A stretch of 11,769 nt of DNA from Clostridia bacterium (GTDB lineage: Bacteria; Bacillota; Clostridia; Christensenellales; Aristaeellaceae). Below the pieces are notes generated by a model. That model was not told where the DNA came from and made no database searches. It worked only from the letters and a program-made list of their open reading frames with translations. How positions within the stretch are numbered: the first letter of the stretch is position 1; each line of letters opens with the position of its first letter. The translations under genes were made by a program, and so were the position numbers. This document shows, in pieces, positions 1 through 5,705 of this stretch. The stretch covers positions 1 to 11,769 of the forward strand of contig WRFT01000033.1 in assembly GCA_009776385.1 (NCBI GenBank). The letters are read 5' to 3'.

Positions 1-344
1 CCGCCGCCTTGAAACCGGGCGACGAGAGAGGGATTCATTGCCAGGTCCGTCTGCTCCCATTGGATAAAACGGCACAGGGAACGGTAACGGTTTAATATTT
101 CATAAAGCCGCATATCCTCATTGCCCCTTTTAAACACGGTGATGATTTGCACGGGCGCCCGGATATGGCTGAGCATTTCCTTGGTGGTTACCGAAGGTGT
201 TGTCAGCGCGTTAAAGCTTAAATCCGCCCTCAGCCCAAAAGTGAGTTCCAAGGAGTCCGCGGTCAGGCACAGGCATATCAACGCCGCTAAGAATCCCGCC
301 AGCATGATGTTCCGCAGCGGTATTTTCATGCGAAAACGTTTCAA
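1..344 (-). CDS. GldG-like auxiliary protein of ABC exporter (N-terminal part, truncated by window edge)
   Basis: The minus strand encodes about 114 residues running off the window at base 1. A hydrophobic N-terminal anchor (about residues 12-28) is followed by a GldG-type start of the extracytoplasmic region: RADLSFNALTTPSVTTKEML, then an APVQIITVFKRG strand. This matches the ABC_transp_aux/GldG pattern, in which a short 'sLs..T..iL..l..PV.I..f' motif follows the first membrane helix. Such proteins are partners of GldA/GldF ABC-2 exporters, with most of the chain outside the membrane; their biochemical role is unsettled. The chosen start is TTG at 344-342, whose TTGA overlaps the permease stop codon and lies 7 bases after an AAGGGGGTG ribosome site. 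ATG at 329 is the alternative. The gene is the third in a leftward operon. The family is fairly sure; the function is not. Confidence 0.72.
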   Translation of the reverse strand, partial: MKRFRMKIPLRNIMLAGFLAALICLCLTADSLELTFGLRADLSFNALTTPSVTTKEMLSHIRAPVQIITVFKRGNEDMRLYEILNRYRSLCRFIQWEQTDLAMNPSLVARFQGG

Positions 345-1057
345 ACGCGCACCCCCTTCACACGCCGCGATTCCATGTGGCATACCGCAGCCGCCAGAAA
401 GAAGGCAACAAAACACAGGTTGTACAAAATGGACGCGAAACTCAATTGCCCCAGAAGAAACGGCTCATAACGCTTAAACAAGCTTATAAAATGAAACACG
501 CGCACGGCGGGAAGATAATTCATGCTGCCGGCCAGCGCGTCCAGCACCCACATGGCCATGTTCGCGCCGAAAGCGCAAACCCAGGCGGTGACCTGGTTGC
601 GCATCAGGCCGGAGATAAACAAATCCAACGCGATAAAGGCGCAGCCCTGAAGAATAAAACCCATCATGCCGATGAACCACTCTAAAAAATAAACACGCCC
701 GTACAGTAAAATAATGCCGACATACACTTGCAAAAGCGTCACGGCCGCCAGGAGTACGGTGAACGCCGCCAGATATTTCCCCAGAATGATGCCGGTTAAG
801 GACACGGGGCTGGTTAACAAAAGCTGATCCGTTTGCTTTTGCCGTTCTTCCGCCAACAGCCTCATGGTTAGCACGGGTGATAAGAGCATCCAAAGAAAGG
901 TCATTTGCCCCAGGAAGGTAAGCAAGTCCGACGATAAGCTGCGCAAGTTAACCATGTAAAACATGATGCCGCCGATAACGGTGAACACGCCGATGAAGAC
1001 AAACCCCGCGGGCGTGAGGAAAAAAGACCTTATCTCGCGTTTATAAATGGCAGTCAT
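341..1057 (-). CDS. ABC-2 type permease, GldF-like
   Basis: A 238-residue integral membrane protein with about six hydrophobic segments. It begins with the typical GldF/ABC2 entry (KREIRSFFLTPAGFVFIGVF). After the second helix it has the diagnostic cytoplasmic stretch LLSPVLTMRLLAEERQKQTD, followed by QLLLTSPVSLTGIILGKYLA, which contacts the ATPase in this family. It should form the membrane channel of an exporter with the ATPase encoded at 1041-2012, whose 3' end it overlaps by 17 bases, implying translational coupling. The length fits GldF-type permeases. Substrate cannot be deduced: in Bacteroidetes the homologues are linked to gliding, but Firmicutes carry the same trio without gliding. 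Plus-strand reading frames across this gene are shadows. Confidence 0.9.
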   Translation of the reverse strand: MTAIYKREIRSFFLTPAGFVFIGVFTVIGGIMFYMVNLRSLSSDLLTFLGQMTFLWMLLSPVLTMRLLAEERQKQTDQLLLTSPVSLTGIILGKYLAAFTVLLAAVTLLQVYVGIILLYGRVYFLEWFIGMMGFILQGCAFIALDLFISGLMRNQVTAWVCAFGANMAMWVLDALAGSMNYLPAVRVFHFISLFKRYEPFLLGQLSFASILYNLCFVAFFLAAAVCHMESRRVKGVRV

Positions 1058-2012
1058 TCGGCTGATCCTCCCCGGCGGAGGTTTCTCCGCTTGTAACGTT
1101 TAAAAAGATTTCCTCCAGCGCGTCCCGAACCGGCGATAACGCCAAAATCGGCGCGTCCAGGCCGGCCAGCAGCGTGAAAAGCGCGCGTTCCGGCGCGTTC
1201 CGGCTGCGGACGGATAAAATCAATTCCGTCTTATCGCCGAAAGCGGACACTGTCTCCGTTCGGCATACGCAGTCAAGGCTTCGTATTGCGGGCAAAAGCA
1301 CGGAGGCAGGCTTCTGGATGACCGCACGCAAGCGGGTAAGCCCACCGAAATCCCCAAACGCGTCCGATCCCTCATCGAATACCTTTCGCCCCTCATGCAA
1401 GATGATGATACGGCTGCATAACTGCTGCACCTCCGAGAGGATATGCGAGGAGAAGATGATGGTGCAAGTCTTTCCCAACTCGCGTATGAGCCCGCGCATC
1501 TCCGTTACCTGCCGGGGATCCAACCCAATGGTAGGCTCGTCTAATACCAGTATTTCCGGCGCGCCGCATAGCGACTGCGCGATGCCAAGCCTTTGGCGGT
1601 ATCCCTTCGACAGGGTGGATATACGGCGGTTTATGACTTGCTTAAGGCCGGTCTTTTCCGCGATTTCATCCGTATGGGCCGCAATCGAATGCCGCTTTAT
1701 TTCCTTCAGTTCACAAACAAAACGCAAATAACACTTTACGGTCATCTCATCATACAGCGGCGGCCGTTCCGGCAGATAACCTATCAAACGCTTCGCGTCA
1801 CGCGGCTGCTTTTGCATATCGTACCCGCCAACCATGACAGTCCCGGCGTCCGCGGGCATATACCCCGTCAAGATATTCAGCGTTGTGGTTTTTCCCGCGC
1901 CGTTTTGCCCCAACAAGCCCACAATCTGCCTTTTATCCGCGGAAAGGGTAAAATCACGCAAGGCGTATAAGGCGCCATAGCGTTTCGTTATACCGGTCAG
2001 AGAAAATTCCAT
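1041..2012 (-). CDS. ABC transporter ATP-binding protein, GldA-like
   Basis: A 323-residue nucleotide-binding subunit with all canonical motifs: Walker A GQNGAGKT (35-42), the GldA/CcmA-style Q-loop region IGYLPERPPLYDEMTV (77-92, Glu where many families have Gln), signature LSKGYRQR (134-141), Walker B ILVLDEP (154-160), D-loop GLDP (163-166) and switch His190 in SSHIL. The last 100 residues or so form a C-terminal extension common in ABC-2 exporter ATPases. It powers the permease encoded immediately downstream. ATG at 2012 is preceded by a weak AGG five bases away and a stronger AGGGGG 12 bases away. An extended -10 promoter sits about 32 bases upstream. The call as exporter ATPase is secure; the cargo is unknown. 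Confidence 0.94.
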   Translation of the reverse strand: MEFSLTGITKRYGALYALRDFTLSADKRQIVGLLGQNGAGKTTTLNILTGYMPADAGTVMVGGYDMQKQPRDAKRLIGYLPERPPLYDEMTVKCYLRFVCELKEIKRHSIAAHTDEIAEKTGLKQVINRRISTLSKGYRQRLGIAQSLCGAPEILVLDEPTIGLDPRQVTEMRGLIRELGKTCTIIFSSHILSEVQQLCSRIIILHEGRKVFDEGSDAFGDFGGLTRLRAVIQKPASVLLPAIRSLDCVCRTETVSAFGDKTELILSVRSRNAPERALFTLLAGLDAPILALSPVRDALEEIFLNVTSGETSAGEDQPNDCHL

Positions 2013-2043
2013 AATGGCCTGCTACCCCCTTCCGATACGTTTT

Positions 2044-2052
2044 ATTATATCA
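2044..2052 (-). promoter_or_regulatory. Extended -10 promoter for the ABC exporter operon
   Basis: Read on the minus strand, the site is TGATATAAT: a perfect -10 hexamer (2049-2044) with the TGn extension (2052-2050). No good -35 element lies 16-18 bases upstream, as is usual for extended -10 promoters. Transcription would start near 2037, about 25 bases before the ATPase start codon. Confidence 0.6.
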
Positions 2053-2103
2053 AACGGGTAAGCGGCAGGTGTGAATAAAGTGTAAAATGGATTGCTCGGC
2101 GCG

Positions 2104-2132
2104 TTGACAGGCAGCGGCTGAGTTTGTATGAT
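2104..2132 (+). promoter_or_regulatory. Near-consensus promoter directed antisense into queT
   Basis: TTGACA (2104-2109), a 17-base spacer and TATGAT (2127-2132) match the sigma-A consensus at 11 of 12 positions. It lies on the strand opposite to the flanking genes, in the 142-base gap between queT and the ABC operon. Transcription would begin near 2139, 16 bases before the queT stop codon, and run antisense through queT. No credible protein-coding frame follows it, since the plus frames there are shadows of queT. Activity is inferred from consensus match only. Confidence 0.45.
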
Positions 2133-2154
2133 GCCAATGCACCTGCCAGAGGCT

Positions 2155-2652
2155 CTATACACGCGGCATTTTACCGATATTCGTCTTTCTGAGCGCCGCG
2201 TACAACGCTCCGCCTCCGGCGTATACGGCCAACGCCTGGCCCGCGCCGACCTGCAGCATACACAGCGCGAGAGGCACCTGCGGGGCATAATAGACGTGTA
2301 CGAGGATACCCACCGCAACGGCGTTGACCAGCACAGGCGGCAGCATGGCTATAAAGACGCTTCGCCCGCGCAGTTTATAGGTTAAAATTGCCGCCGCCAA
2401 TGTTGCCAGCGACCCGAAAATCACATCCGGCAGAACGACCGCGGGCGCTAAAAAATTAGCTAAAAAACACCCGACAAACAGGCCCGGAACCGATTCGGCC
2501 AAAAAAAGCGGCAGGATGGTCAGCGCCTCGGACAAGCGGCATTGCACACTGCCATAGGAAAGGGGTTCCAGCGCCAGTGTCAGCAAGGCGTACAGTGCCG
2601 CGACAGCCGCGCCGATGCATAGGTTTTTCGCCGTTGGCCGCCAAGCCTTCAT
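2155..2652 (-). CDS. queT: QueT family transporter (ECF substrate-binding subunit for queuosine precursor)
   Basis: A 165-residue, very hydrophobic protein with about five or six membrane segments. It has the QueT/DUF988 landmarks: an N-terminal NLCIGAAVAALYALLTLAL helix, GSVQCRLSEALTILPLF, the PGLFVGCFLANFL motif, VLPDVIFGSLATLAAA and a late LALCMLQVGAGQALAVYAGG segment. Members of this family are S-components of energy-coupling-factor transporters that import a 7-deazaguanine queuosine precursor. They rely on shared EcfA/EcfT modules encoded elsewhere; none is in this window. ATG at 2652 has an AAAGGAG ribosome site (2665-2659) six bases upstream. The leader shows no recognisable preQ1 riboswitch. 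Its promoter and two inverted repeats lie between it and the divergent phosphodiesterase gene. Confidence 0.88.
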   Translation of the reverse strand: MKAWRPTAKNLCIGAAVAALYALLTLALEPLSYGSVQCRLSEALTILPLFLAESVPGLFVGCFLANFLAPAVVLPDVIFGSLATLAAAILTYKLRGRSVFIAMLPPVLVNAVAVGILVHVYYAPQVPLALCMLQVGAGQALAVYAGGGALYAALRKTNIGKMPRV

Positions 2653-2684
2653 AAAACGCTCCTTTACGGGTAAGAGTTATTTTC

Positions 2685-2714
2685 AGTATAGCATTATTGT
2701 TACGCAACAAACAA
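2685..2714 (-). promoter_or_regulatory. Promoter of queT
   Basis: On the minus strand, TTGTTT (2714-2709), an 18-base spacer and TATACT (2690-2685) form a reasonable sigma-A promoter (5/6 at the -10, weaker -35). Start near 2678 would give a leader of about 25 bases carrying the AAAGGAG ribosome site, too short for a riboswitch. Confidence 0.5.
2697..2710. repeat. Inverted repeat in the queT promoter spacer
   Basis: TTGTT-ACGC-AACAA is a perfect 5-bp inverted repeat with a 4-base centre. It sits mostly between the proposed -10 and -35 of queT, where a bound repressor would block polymerase. Function is inferred from position. Confidence 0.35.
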
Positions 2715-2729
2715 GCCGTTTCAAACGGC
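2715..2729. repeat. Perfect 15-bp palindrome in the queT/phosphodiesterase divergent region
   Basis: GCCGTTT-C-AAACGGC is a perfect 7-bp inverted repeat around one base. It directly abuts the -35 element of queT and lies 14 bases before the GTG start of the phosphodiesterase gene. It could be an operator shared by the divergent genes. As RNA it could also be a very tight hairpin just before the GGGAGGG ribosome site, although a one-base loop makes a full RNA stem unlikely. Confidence 0.4.
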
Positions 2730-2742
2730 GGGGAGGGATTCG

Positions 2743-3486
2743 GTGATTTATATTTATATCTTCGTATCTTTCATCATCCTGTGCTTGGCAGGATTATTTT
2801 TACTTGCGCCCGGCCATCAAGGCAAGGACGCGGAACGGCTGAAAGCCTACCGCTATGCGCATCGCGGGCTGTTCGACCCCGTAAAGAGCCCCGCCGAGAA
2901 CTCCTTTCAGGCTTTTGAGGCGGCTGTCGATGCAGGCTGCGGCATGGAGATGGATGTTCAGTTAAGCGGCGGCGGAACGGTTGTCATCACGCATGACCGG
3001 ACGGCGCTGCGGCTGTTCGGAGACCCGCGTGCCATTGCCGCCATGAAGGACGAGGAATTAACGTTTTTACCGACACTGGAACATACCCTTGCGATGGTAG
3101 CCGGCCGGGTACCCCTTATCATAGAGCTCAAGCCATACGGACGGCGTGGGGAGCTATGCCGAAAAACGCTGGCTTTGTTGTCGGATTATAAGGGAATATA
3201 CAGCATCGAATCCTTCGACCCGCTTATTGTCAGATGGTTTAAACGCCGCGCGCCGCAGGTTATTCGAGGACAGCTTATGGGCAAGCAAAGCGTTCTCTTT
3301 TTAAATTTCATCGGCAGGCCGCACTTTTTAGCCTGTCAGGTACGCATGGCTAACGGATTGCTTTTCCGGTTGGTAAAGCGTTTGTATCACCCTATCACCG
3401 CCGCCTGGACAATACGGACTCGGGACGAGGAATTCGCGGCAAAACGGGATTTTGACCTTGTTATCTTTGAGCAGGAAAGAGAATGA
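2743..3486 (+). CDS. Membrane-anchored glycerophosphodiester phosphodiesterase
   Basis: A 247-residue protein with one N-terminal membrane helix (residues 2-22) and a GDPD TIM-barrel domain. Catalytic and metal residues of the family are visible: His40-Arg41 in YAHRGLFD, AENS (51-54), the E-x-D pair Glu69/Asp71 in GMEMDVQ, His84-Asp85 in VITHDRT, and Glu128/Lys130 in LIIELK. Family members hydrolyse glycerophosphodiesters to glycerol-3-phosphate and an alcohol, from phospholipid head groups or teichoic acid. The membrane anchor suggests activity at the cell surface or membrane face. The start is GTG at 2743 with GGGAGGG five bases upstream. It is divergent from queT, and a 143-base gap separates it from the next gene. 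It is slightly shorter than many GDPDs but has no visible break. Confidence 0.92.
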   Translation: MIYIYIFVSFIILCLAGLFLLAPGHQGKDAERLKAYRYAHRGLFDPVKSPAENSFQAFEAAVDAGCGMEMDVQLSGGGTVVITHDRTALRLFGDPRAIAAMKDEELTFLPTLEHTLAMVAGRVPLIIELKPYGRRGELCRKTLALLSDYKGIYSIESFDPLIVRWFKRRAPQVIRGQLMGKQSVLFLNFIGRPHFLACQVRMANGLLFRLVKRLYHPITAAWTIRTRDEEFAAKRDFDLVIFEQERE

Positions 3487-3550
3487 TACAAATAAGGTGA
3501 GGTTTGCGACAATTTCACAGGCTATGCTATCAGCGAGACGGACTGCAAGG

Positions 3551-3613
3551 TGATGATTTGACCGTTTCCCGTCTCAATTCAATGACCTAAACGATAAGAG
3601 AAGGTCATCATCA
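3551..3613 (+). promoter_or_regulatory. Leader with two mutually exclusive stems before the DivIVA-like gene
   Basis: TGATGAT-TT-GACC (3551-3563) can pair with GGTCATCATCA (3603-3613), giving 11 pairs with a two-base bulge. Alternatively ATGACCT (3582-3588) pairs perfectly with AGGTCAT (3602-3608) over a 13-base loop. Both use the same right arm, which ends one base before the AAAGGAG ribosome site (3615-3621). A third repeat, GAGACGG (3535-3541) with CCGTCTC (3569-3575), overlaps the region. There is no T-tract for a terminator and no clear promoter: TTGACC at 3558 lacks a good -10. Regulatory function is inference from the pairing. Confidence 0.35.
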
Positions 3614-3629
3614 TAAAGGAGCGCAGCCA

Positions 3630-4298
3630 GTGTATAAGAATATTCGGCAATTCAAGGAGATTACAGACTTTATTTCGAATGTCCGCTTTAAACGCTCTTT
3701 AATGGGCGCCAACTTGAAGGATGTGCGCGCATGCATGGAAGACTTGAATGCCATGTACACCGACGCGTTGATAGACCAACAGAAAGCGCAAGCCGACATT
3801 ATTAAAACACTGCAAGAGCGTCTGACGGACAGCGAGACGCAAGCCGCAACCGCGGTAAAAGAATGGAACATGATCCGTGACCGCTCCGAAGGCAAGGATG
3901 CCGATGCCGCGACGCAGCCGGAACGGGAAGTCGACGGCGATATCGACGCGCTGGTTCAGGTTCTTTCCGAAATGACCAGAAAACGGGAGACAATTGTCGC
4001 CCAGGCGGAAAGAGAAGCGCGCGCCGTGGTTGCCGATGCCAAACGCGAGGCCCAACTATTACTGACGGACGCGAAAGCACAGGCTGCAAATGATTTAAAA
4101 CAGGGAAAGACATTGCTTGAAGAGGTAAAAAAGCTTAAAGCGCATGCGCTGCAAGTTATTGAACTGACGCATATGGATTTTACGGAGCTATCCGACCAGT
4201 CGGATATGCTATACGAGCGTATCAACAGCTTGGTTAATAAAACAGATGGATACCCGGGAGCCCCCTATAAGGCTCACGAGGTTCCCTTTCCCGCTTAA
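3630..4298 (+). CDS. DivIVA-like coiled-coil protein
   Basis: A 222-residue soluble protein rich in Ala, Glu, Lys and Gln. Residues 18-50 (VRFKRSLMGANLKDVRACME and onward) resemble the DivIVA N-terminal membrane-curvature segment, 'F....GY...dV..fl..l...y'. Here Ala replaces the usual aromatic after the conserved Gly. Residues 45-85 and 105-185 are strongly helical; the second stretch has the AEREARAVVADAKREAQLLL type repeats typical of DivIVA/GpsB coiled coils. An acidic linker at 85-105 separates them. DivIVA-type proteins self-assemble at curved membrane and recruit division, wall or sporulation factors. The start is GTG at 3630 with AAAGGAG eight bases upstream; no ATG start fits better. 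It is followed after 21 bases by the signal-peptidase-like gene, so the two are probably co-transcribed. A generic coiled-coil protein is the alternative. Confidence 0.62.
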   Translation: MYKNIRQFKEITDFISNVRFKRSLMGANLKDVRACMEDLNAMYTDALIDQQKAQADIIKTLQERLTDSETQAATAVKEWNMIRDRSEGKDADAATQPEREVDGDIDALVQVLSEMTRKRETIVAQAEREARAVVADAKREAQLLLTDAKAQAANDLKQGKTLLEEVKKLKAHALQVIELTHMDFTELSDQSDMLYERINSLVNKTDGYPGAPYKAHEVPFPA

Positions 4299-4319
4299 GT
4301 ACCGTCAAAGGGGATAAAC

Positions 4320-5036
4320 ATGAAAAAAATAATGCGACTATTTGTGAATATACTCATGATTCTCTTGATTGCAGGCGCTGCCGTCATGATTGTGCCGACC
4401 ATCTTCGGCATACAAACGCTGCCGTCATTGACTGATAATATGCAGCCGTCCATACCGTCCGGCAGCTTGGTCTTTGTGGTTCCCTCGGATCCTAAACTGA
4501 TTCAAACGGGCGATGTTATTTCATTTCCGTTACCTACGAATGTACTTGCCACAAGTCGAGTCGAGCAAACCGATCACGATACGCAGCGCTTTACTGTCAA
4601 AGCCGATAACAGCGGCACCGACGACAGCCTTTCGGTCTTTTTTGAAAATGTCATCGGCGTCGTTAAATTCTCCATCCCCTTGCTGGGCTATGGCCTCAAC
4701 TTCTTCCTTTCCGCAAAAGGGCGGATGGCAACCGCAGCCGTCGGTGTTGCGATGATACTTTTGTTGCTGCTCATCAACGATGCCAAAAAGGCCGGGAGGG
4801 GGAAAAATACACATCAGATGCAATACATACCCGGTGTGGAATTAAACGTCTCTACGGAATTGCCGGACAATACCGAATTGGATGTGCCGCCTTTTAGTTT
4901 AAGCGCTGAACCGCCCGTACATGAAACATTCCGTTCCGTGCGCCGCGCAGGAGAAAAATATTCCTACACCCAACGTTATACCCCGCGATTTACACAAAAA
5001 GAAGACCTAACGATGACCAAACGCACCGAAGAATAA
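4320..5036 (+). CDS. SipW-like (S26B) signal-peptidase homologue, probably catalytically inactive
   Basis: A 238-residue membrane protein: one N-terminal helix (8-28), an extracytoplasmic S26B-like domain (about 30-125), a second helix (136-152) and a polar tail of about 85 residues, presumably cytoplasmic. The fold landmarks of SipW/ER-type peptidase are present: NMQPSIPSGSLVFV (40-53), TGDVISF (63-69), FTVKADNSGTDDSL (91-104) and IGVVKFSIPLLGYG (112-125). However, the catalytic Ser of 'S-M-x-P-x-I-P' is Asn40, and the His of 'T-H-R-V' is Ser79. The codons AAT and AGT are read plainly. The protein therefore looks like an intact pseudo-peptidase, perhaps a binding or scaffolding factor. ATG at 4320 has an AGGGGAT ribosome site. 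It lies 21 bases after the DivIVA-like gene. No TasA-like substrate gene, the usual SipW partner, is in the window. Confidence 0.8.
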   Translation: MKKIMRLFVNILMILLIAGAAVMIVPTIFGIQTLPSLTDNMQPSIPSGSLVFVVPSDPKLIQTGDVISFPLPTNVLATSRVEQTDHDTQRFTVKADNSGTDDSLSVFFENVIGVVKFSIPLLGYGLNFFLSAKGRMATAAVGVAMILLLLLINDAKKAGRGKNTHQMQYIPGVELNVSTELPDNTELDVPPFSLSAEPPVHETFRSVRRAGEKYSYTQRYTPRFTQKEDLTMTKRTEE

Positions 5037-5048
5037 TCCCCCTTACGG

Positions 5049-5078
5049 TTGACGTTTATTAAAAAAACAACATATAAT
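5049..5078 (+). promoter_or_regulatory. Strong sigma-A-type promoter upstream of gtrA-like gene
   Basis: TTGACG (5049-5054), an 18-base A/T-rich spacer and a perfect TATAAT (5073-5078). Start near 5085 leaves a leader of about 38 bases before the TTG start at 5123. It begins a new transcription unit after the signal-peptidase-like gene. Confidence 0.72.
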
Positions 5079-5122
5079 CGGCTAAACCGCGGCAAAAACT
5101 TTTCCCGGCATGAGGGAGGCGT

Positions 5123-5587
5123 TTGGCTATCACCGGCAAATTATCCGCGTTAATTAAAAAGTACGAGGAAGGTTTCCGTTACGTGCTGGTGGGCACGATA
5201 ACCACGGTCATCAGTTTTAGCGTTTATACGGTAGTGCTTCTTTTACTGCACGGAACGCCCGGTGACTACCAAATAGCCAATGCCGCGTCCTTCGTGCTCA
5301 GCGTGCTTTTCGCGTTCTTTATGAACAGGCGTATCGTATTTCGCGTACATTCTACCGGCGCGCGCGAGGCTTACCGGCAAGGCGCCGCCTTTTTTTCGCT
5401 GCGGCTGATATCTTACGGCATCAGCGCGGGGCTTCTGGCCCTGATGGTTGATCTTTGGGGAATGGATAAAATCATTTCAAAGATCATCGAGAACATCTTT
5501 ATCATTCTGATGAACTATATTGTCAGCAAACGATTTATTTTTATTTCCCCCTCCGCCAGGCAAAAAGAGGGGGAGAAAAACATATAA
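5123..5587 (+). CDS. GtrA family membrane protein
   Basis: A 154-residue protein with four membrane helices (about 20-42, 50-68, 88-110, 118-136). The GtrA pattern is clear: YEEGFRYVLVGTITTVISF near the start, IANAASFVLSVLFAFFMNRR followed by IVF, and the closing NYIVSKRFIF. GtrA-type proteins take part in moving lipid-linked sugars across the membrane or in related envelope glycosylation steps. No glycosyltransferase partner is visible here, so the substrate is unknown. The start is TTG at 5123, close behind GAGGGAGG (5112-5119). ATG at 5110 is out of frame and yields only a 15-codon peptide. The strong promoter just upstream supports separate expression. Confidence 0.85.
   Translation: MAITGKLSALIKKYEEGFRYVLVGTITTVISFSVYTVVLLLLHGTPGDYQIANAASFVLSVLFAFFMNRRIVFRVHSTGAREAYRQGAAFFSLRLISYGISAGLLALMVDLWGMDKIISKIIENIFIILMNYIVSKRFIFISPSARQKEGEKNI
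5546..5574. repeat. GC-rich inverted repeat at the 3' end of the gtrA-like gene
   Basis: TCCCCCTC (5546-5553) and GAGGGGGA (5567-5574) are perfect complements over a 13-base loop, within the last codons of the gene. No T-run follows on either strand, so it is not a standard intrinsic terminator. It may stabilise the 3' end of the message or modulate read-through into the large gene. Confidence 0.45.
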
Positions 5588-5630
5588 ACCAGAATAATAT
5601 AAGAAGGAAGTGCGGTCTTTTAAAGCGAAT

Positions 5631-5659
5631 GGGACAATTCTCATGATATGAGATATTAT
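5631..5659 (+). promoter_or_regulatory. Candidate promoter for the giant secreted protein gene
   Basis: GGGACA (5631-5636), a 17-base spacer and TATTAT (5654-5659). The -10 matches 5/6, the -35 4/6. A transcript starting near 5666 would have a leader of about 40 bases before ATG 5706. The match is moderate, and the gene could also be reached by read-through from the gtrA promoter. Confidence 0.4.
5639..5653. repeat. Palindromic candidate operator inside the promoter spacer
   Basis: TCTCAT-GAT-ATGAGA is a perfect 6-bp inverted repeat with a 3-base centre. It fills the spacer from two bases after the proposed -35 up to the base before the -10. That placement is typical of a repressor site. No binding protein is identified. 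Confidence 0.45.
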
Positions 5660-5662
5660 TTT

Positions 5663-5679
5663 ACCGGATACGACCGGAT
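5663..5679. repeat. Tandem direct repeat ACCGGAT with 10-base period
   Basis: ACCGGAT occurs at 5663-5669 and 5673-5679, one helical turn apart, around the expected transcription start of the large gene. Direct repeats at this spacing are often sites for dimeric regulators, but the arms are short and chance is possible. Confidence 0.3.
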
Positions 5680-5705
5680 TGCCTTACAGGGAAGGAGATA
5701 TGGGG

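Noticed and set aside
2022..2385. Open frames on both strands between the ABC ATPase and queT (98 aa minus, 85 aa plus)
   Set aside because: They overlap the convincing queT frame or the promoter region, have Arg/Ser-rich shadow composition and show no family motif or matched ribosome site.
2653..2740. preQ1 riboswitch upstream of queT
   Set aside because: The predicted leader is only about 25 bases and I see neither the preQ1-I hairpin with A-rich tail nor a preQ1-II pattern.
3499..3561. Short frame ending NFTGYAISETDCKVMI before a stop, possible remnant of a gene
   Set aside because: Only about 20 codons after a stop codon, with no start or ribosome site. The bases are better explained by the inverted repeats of the leader.
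3956..4225. Minus-strand frames (up to 118 aa) across the coiled-coil gene
   Set aside because: Shadows of a repetitive Ala/Glu/Lys-rich coding sequence. The Ser/Ala/Cys-rich products have no recognisable fold, and the plus frame has clear start signals.
5110..5157. ATG at 5110 as start of a leader peptide before the GtrA-like gene
   Set aside because: It would give 15 residues out of frame with gtrA, and GAGGGAGG lies inside it rather than before it. A chance frame is more likely.
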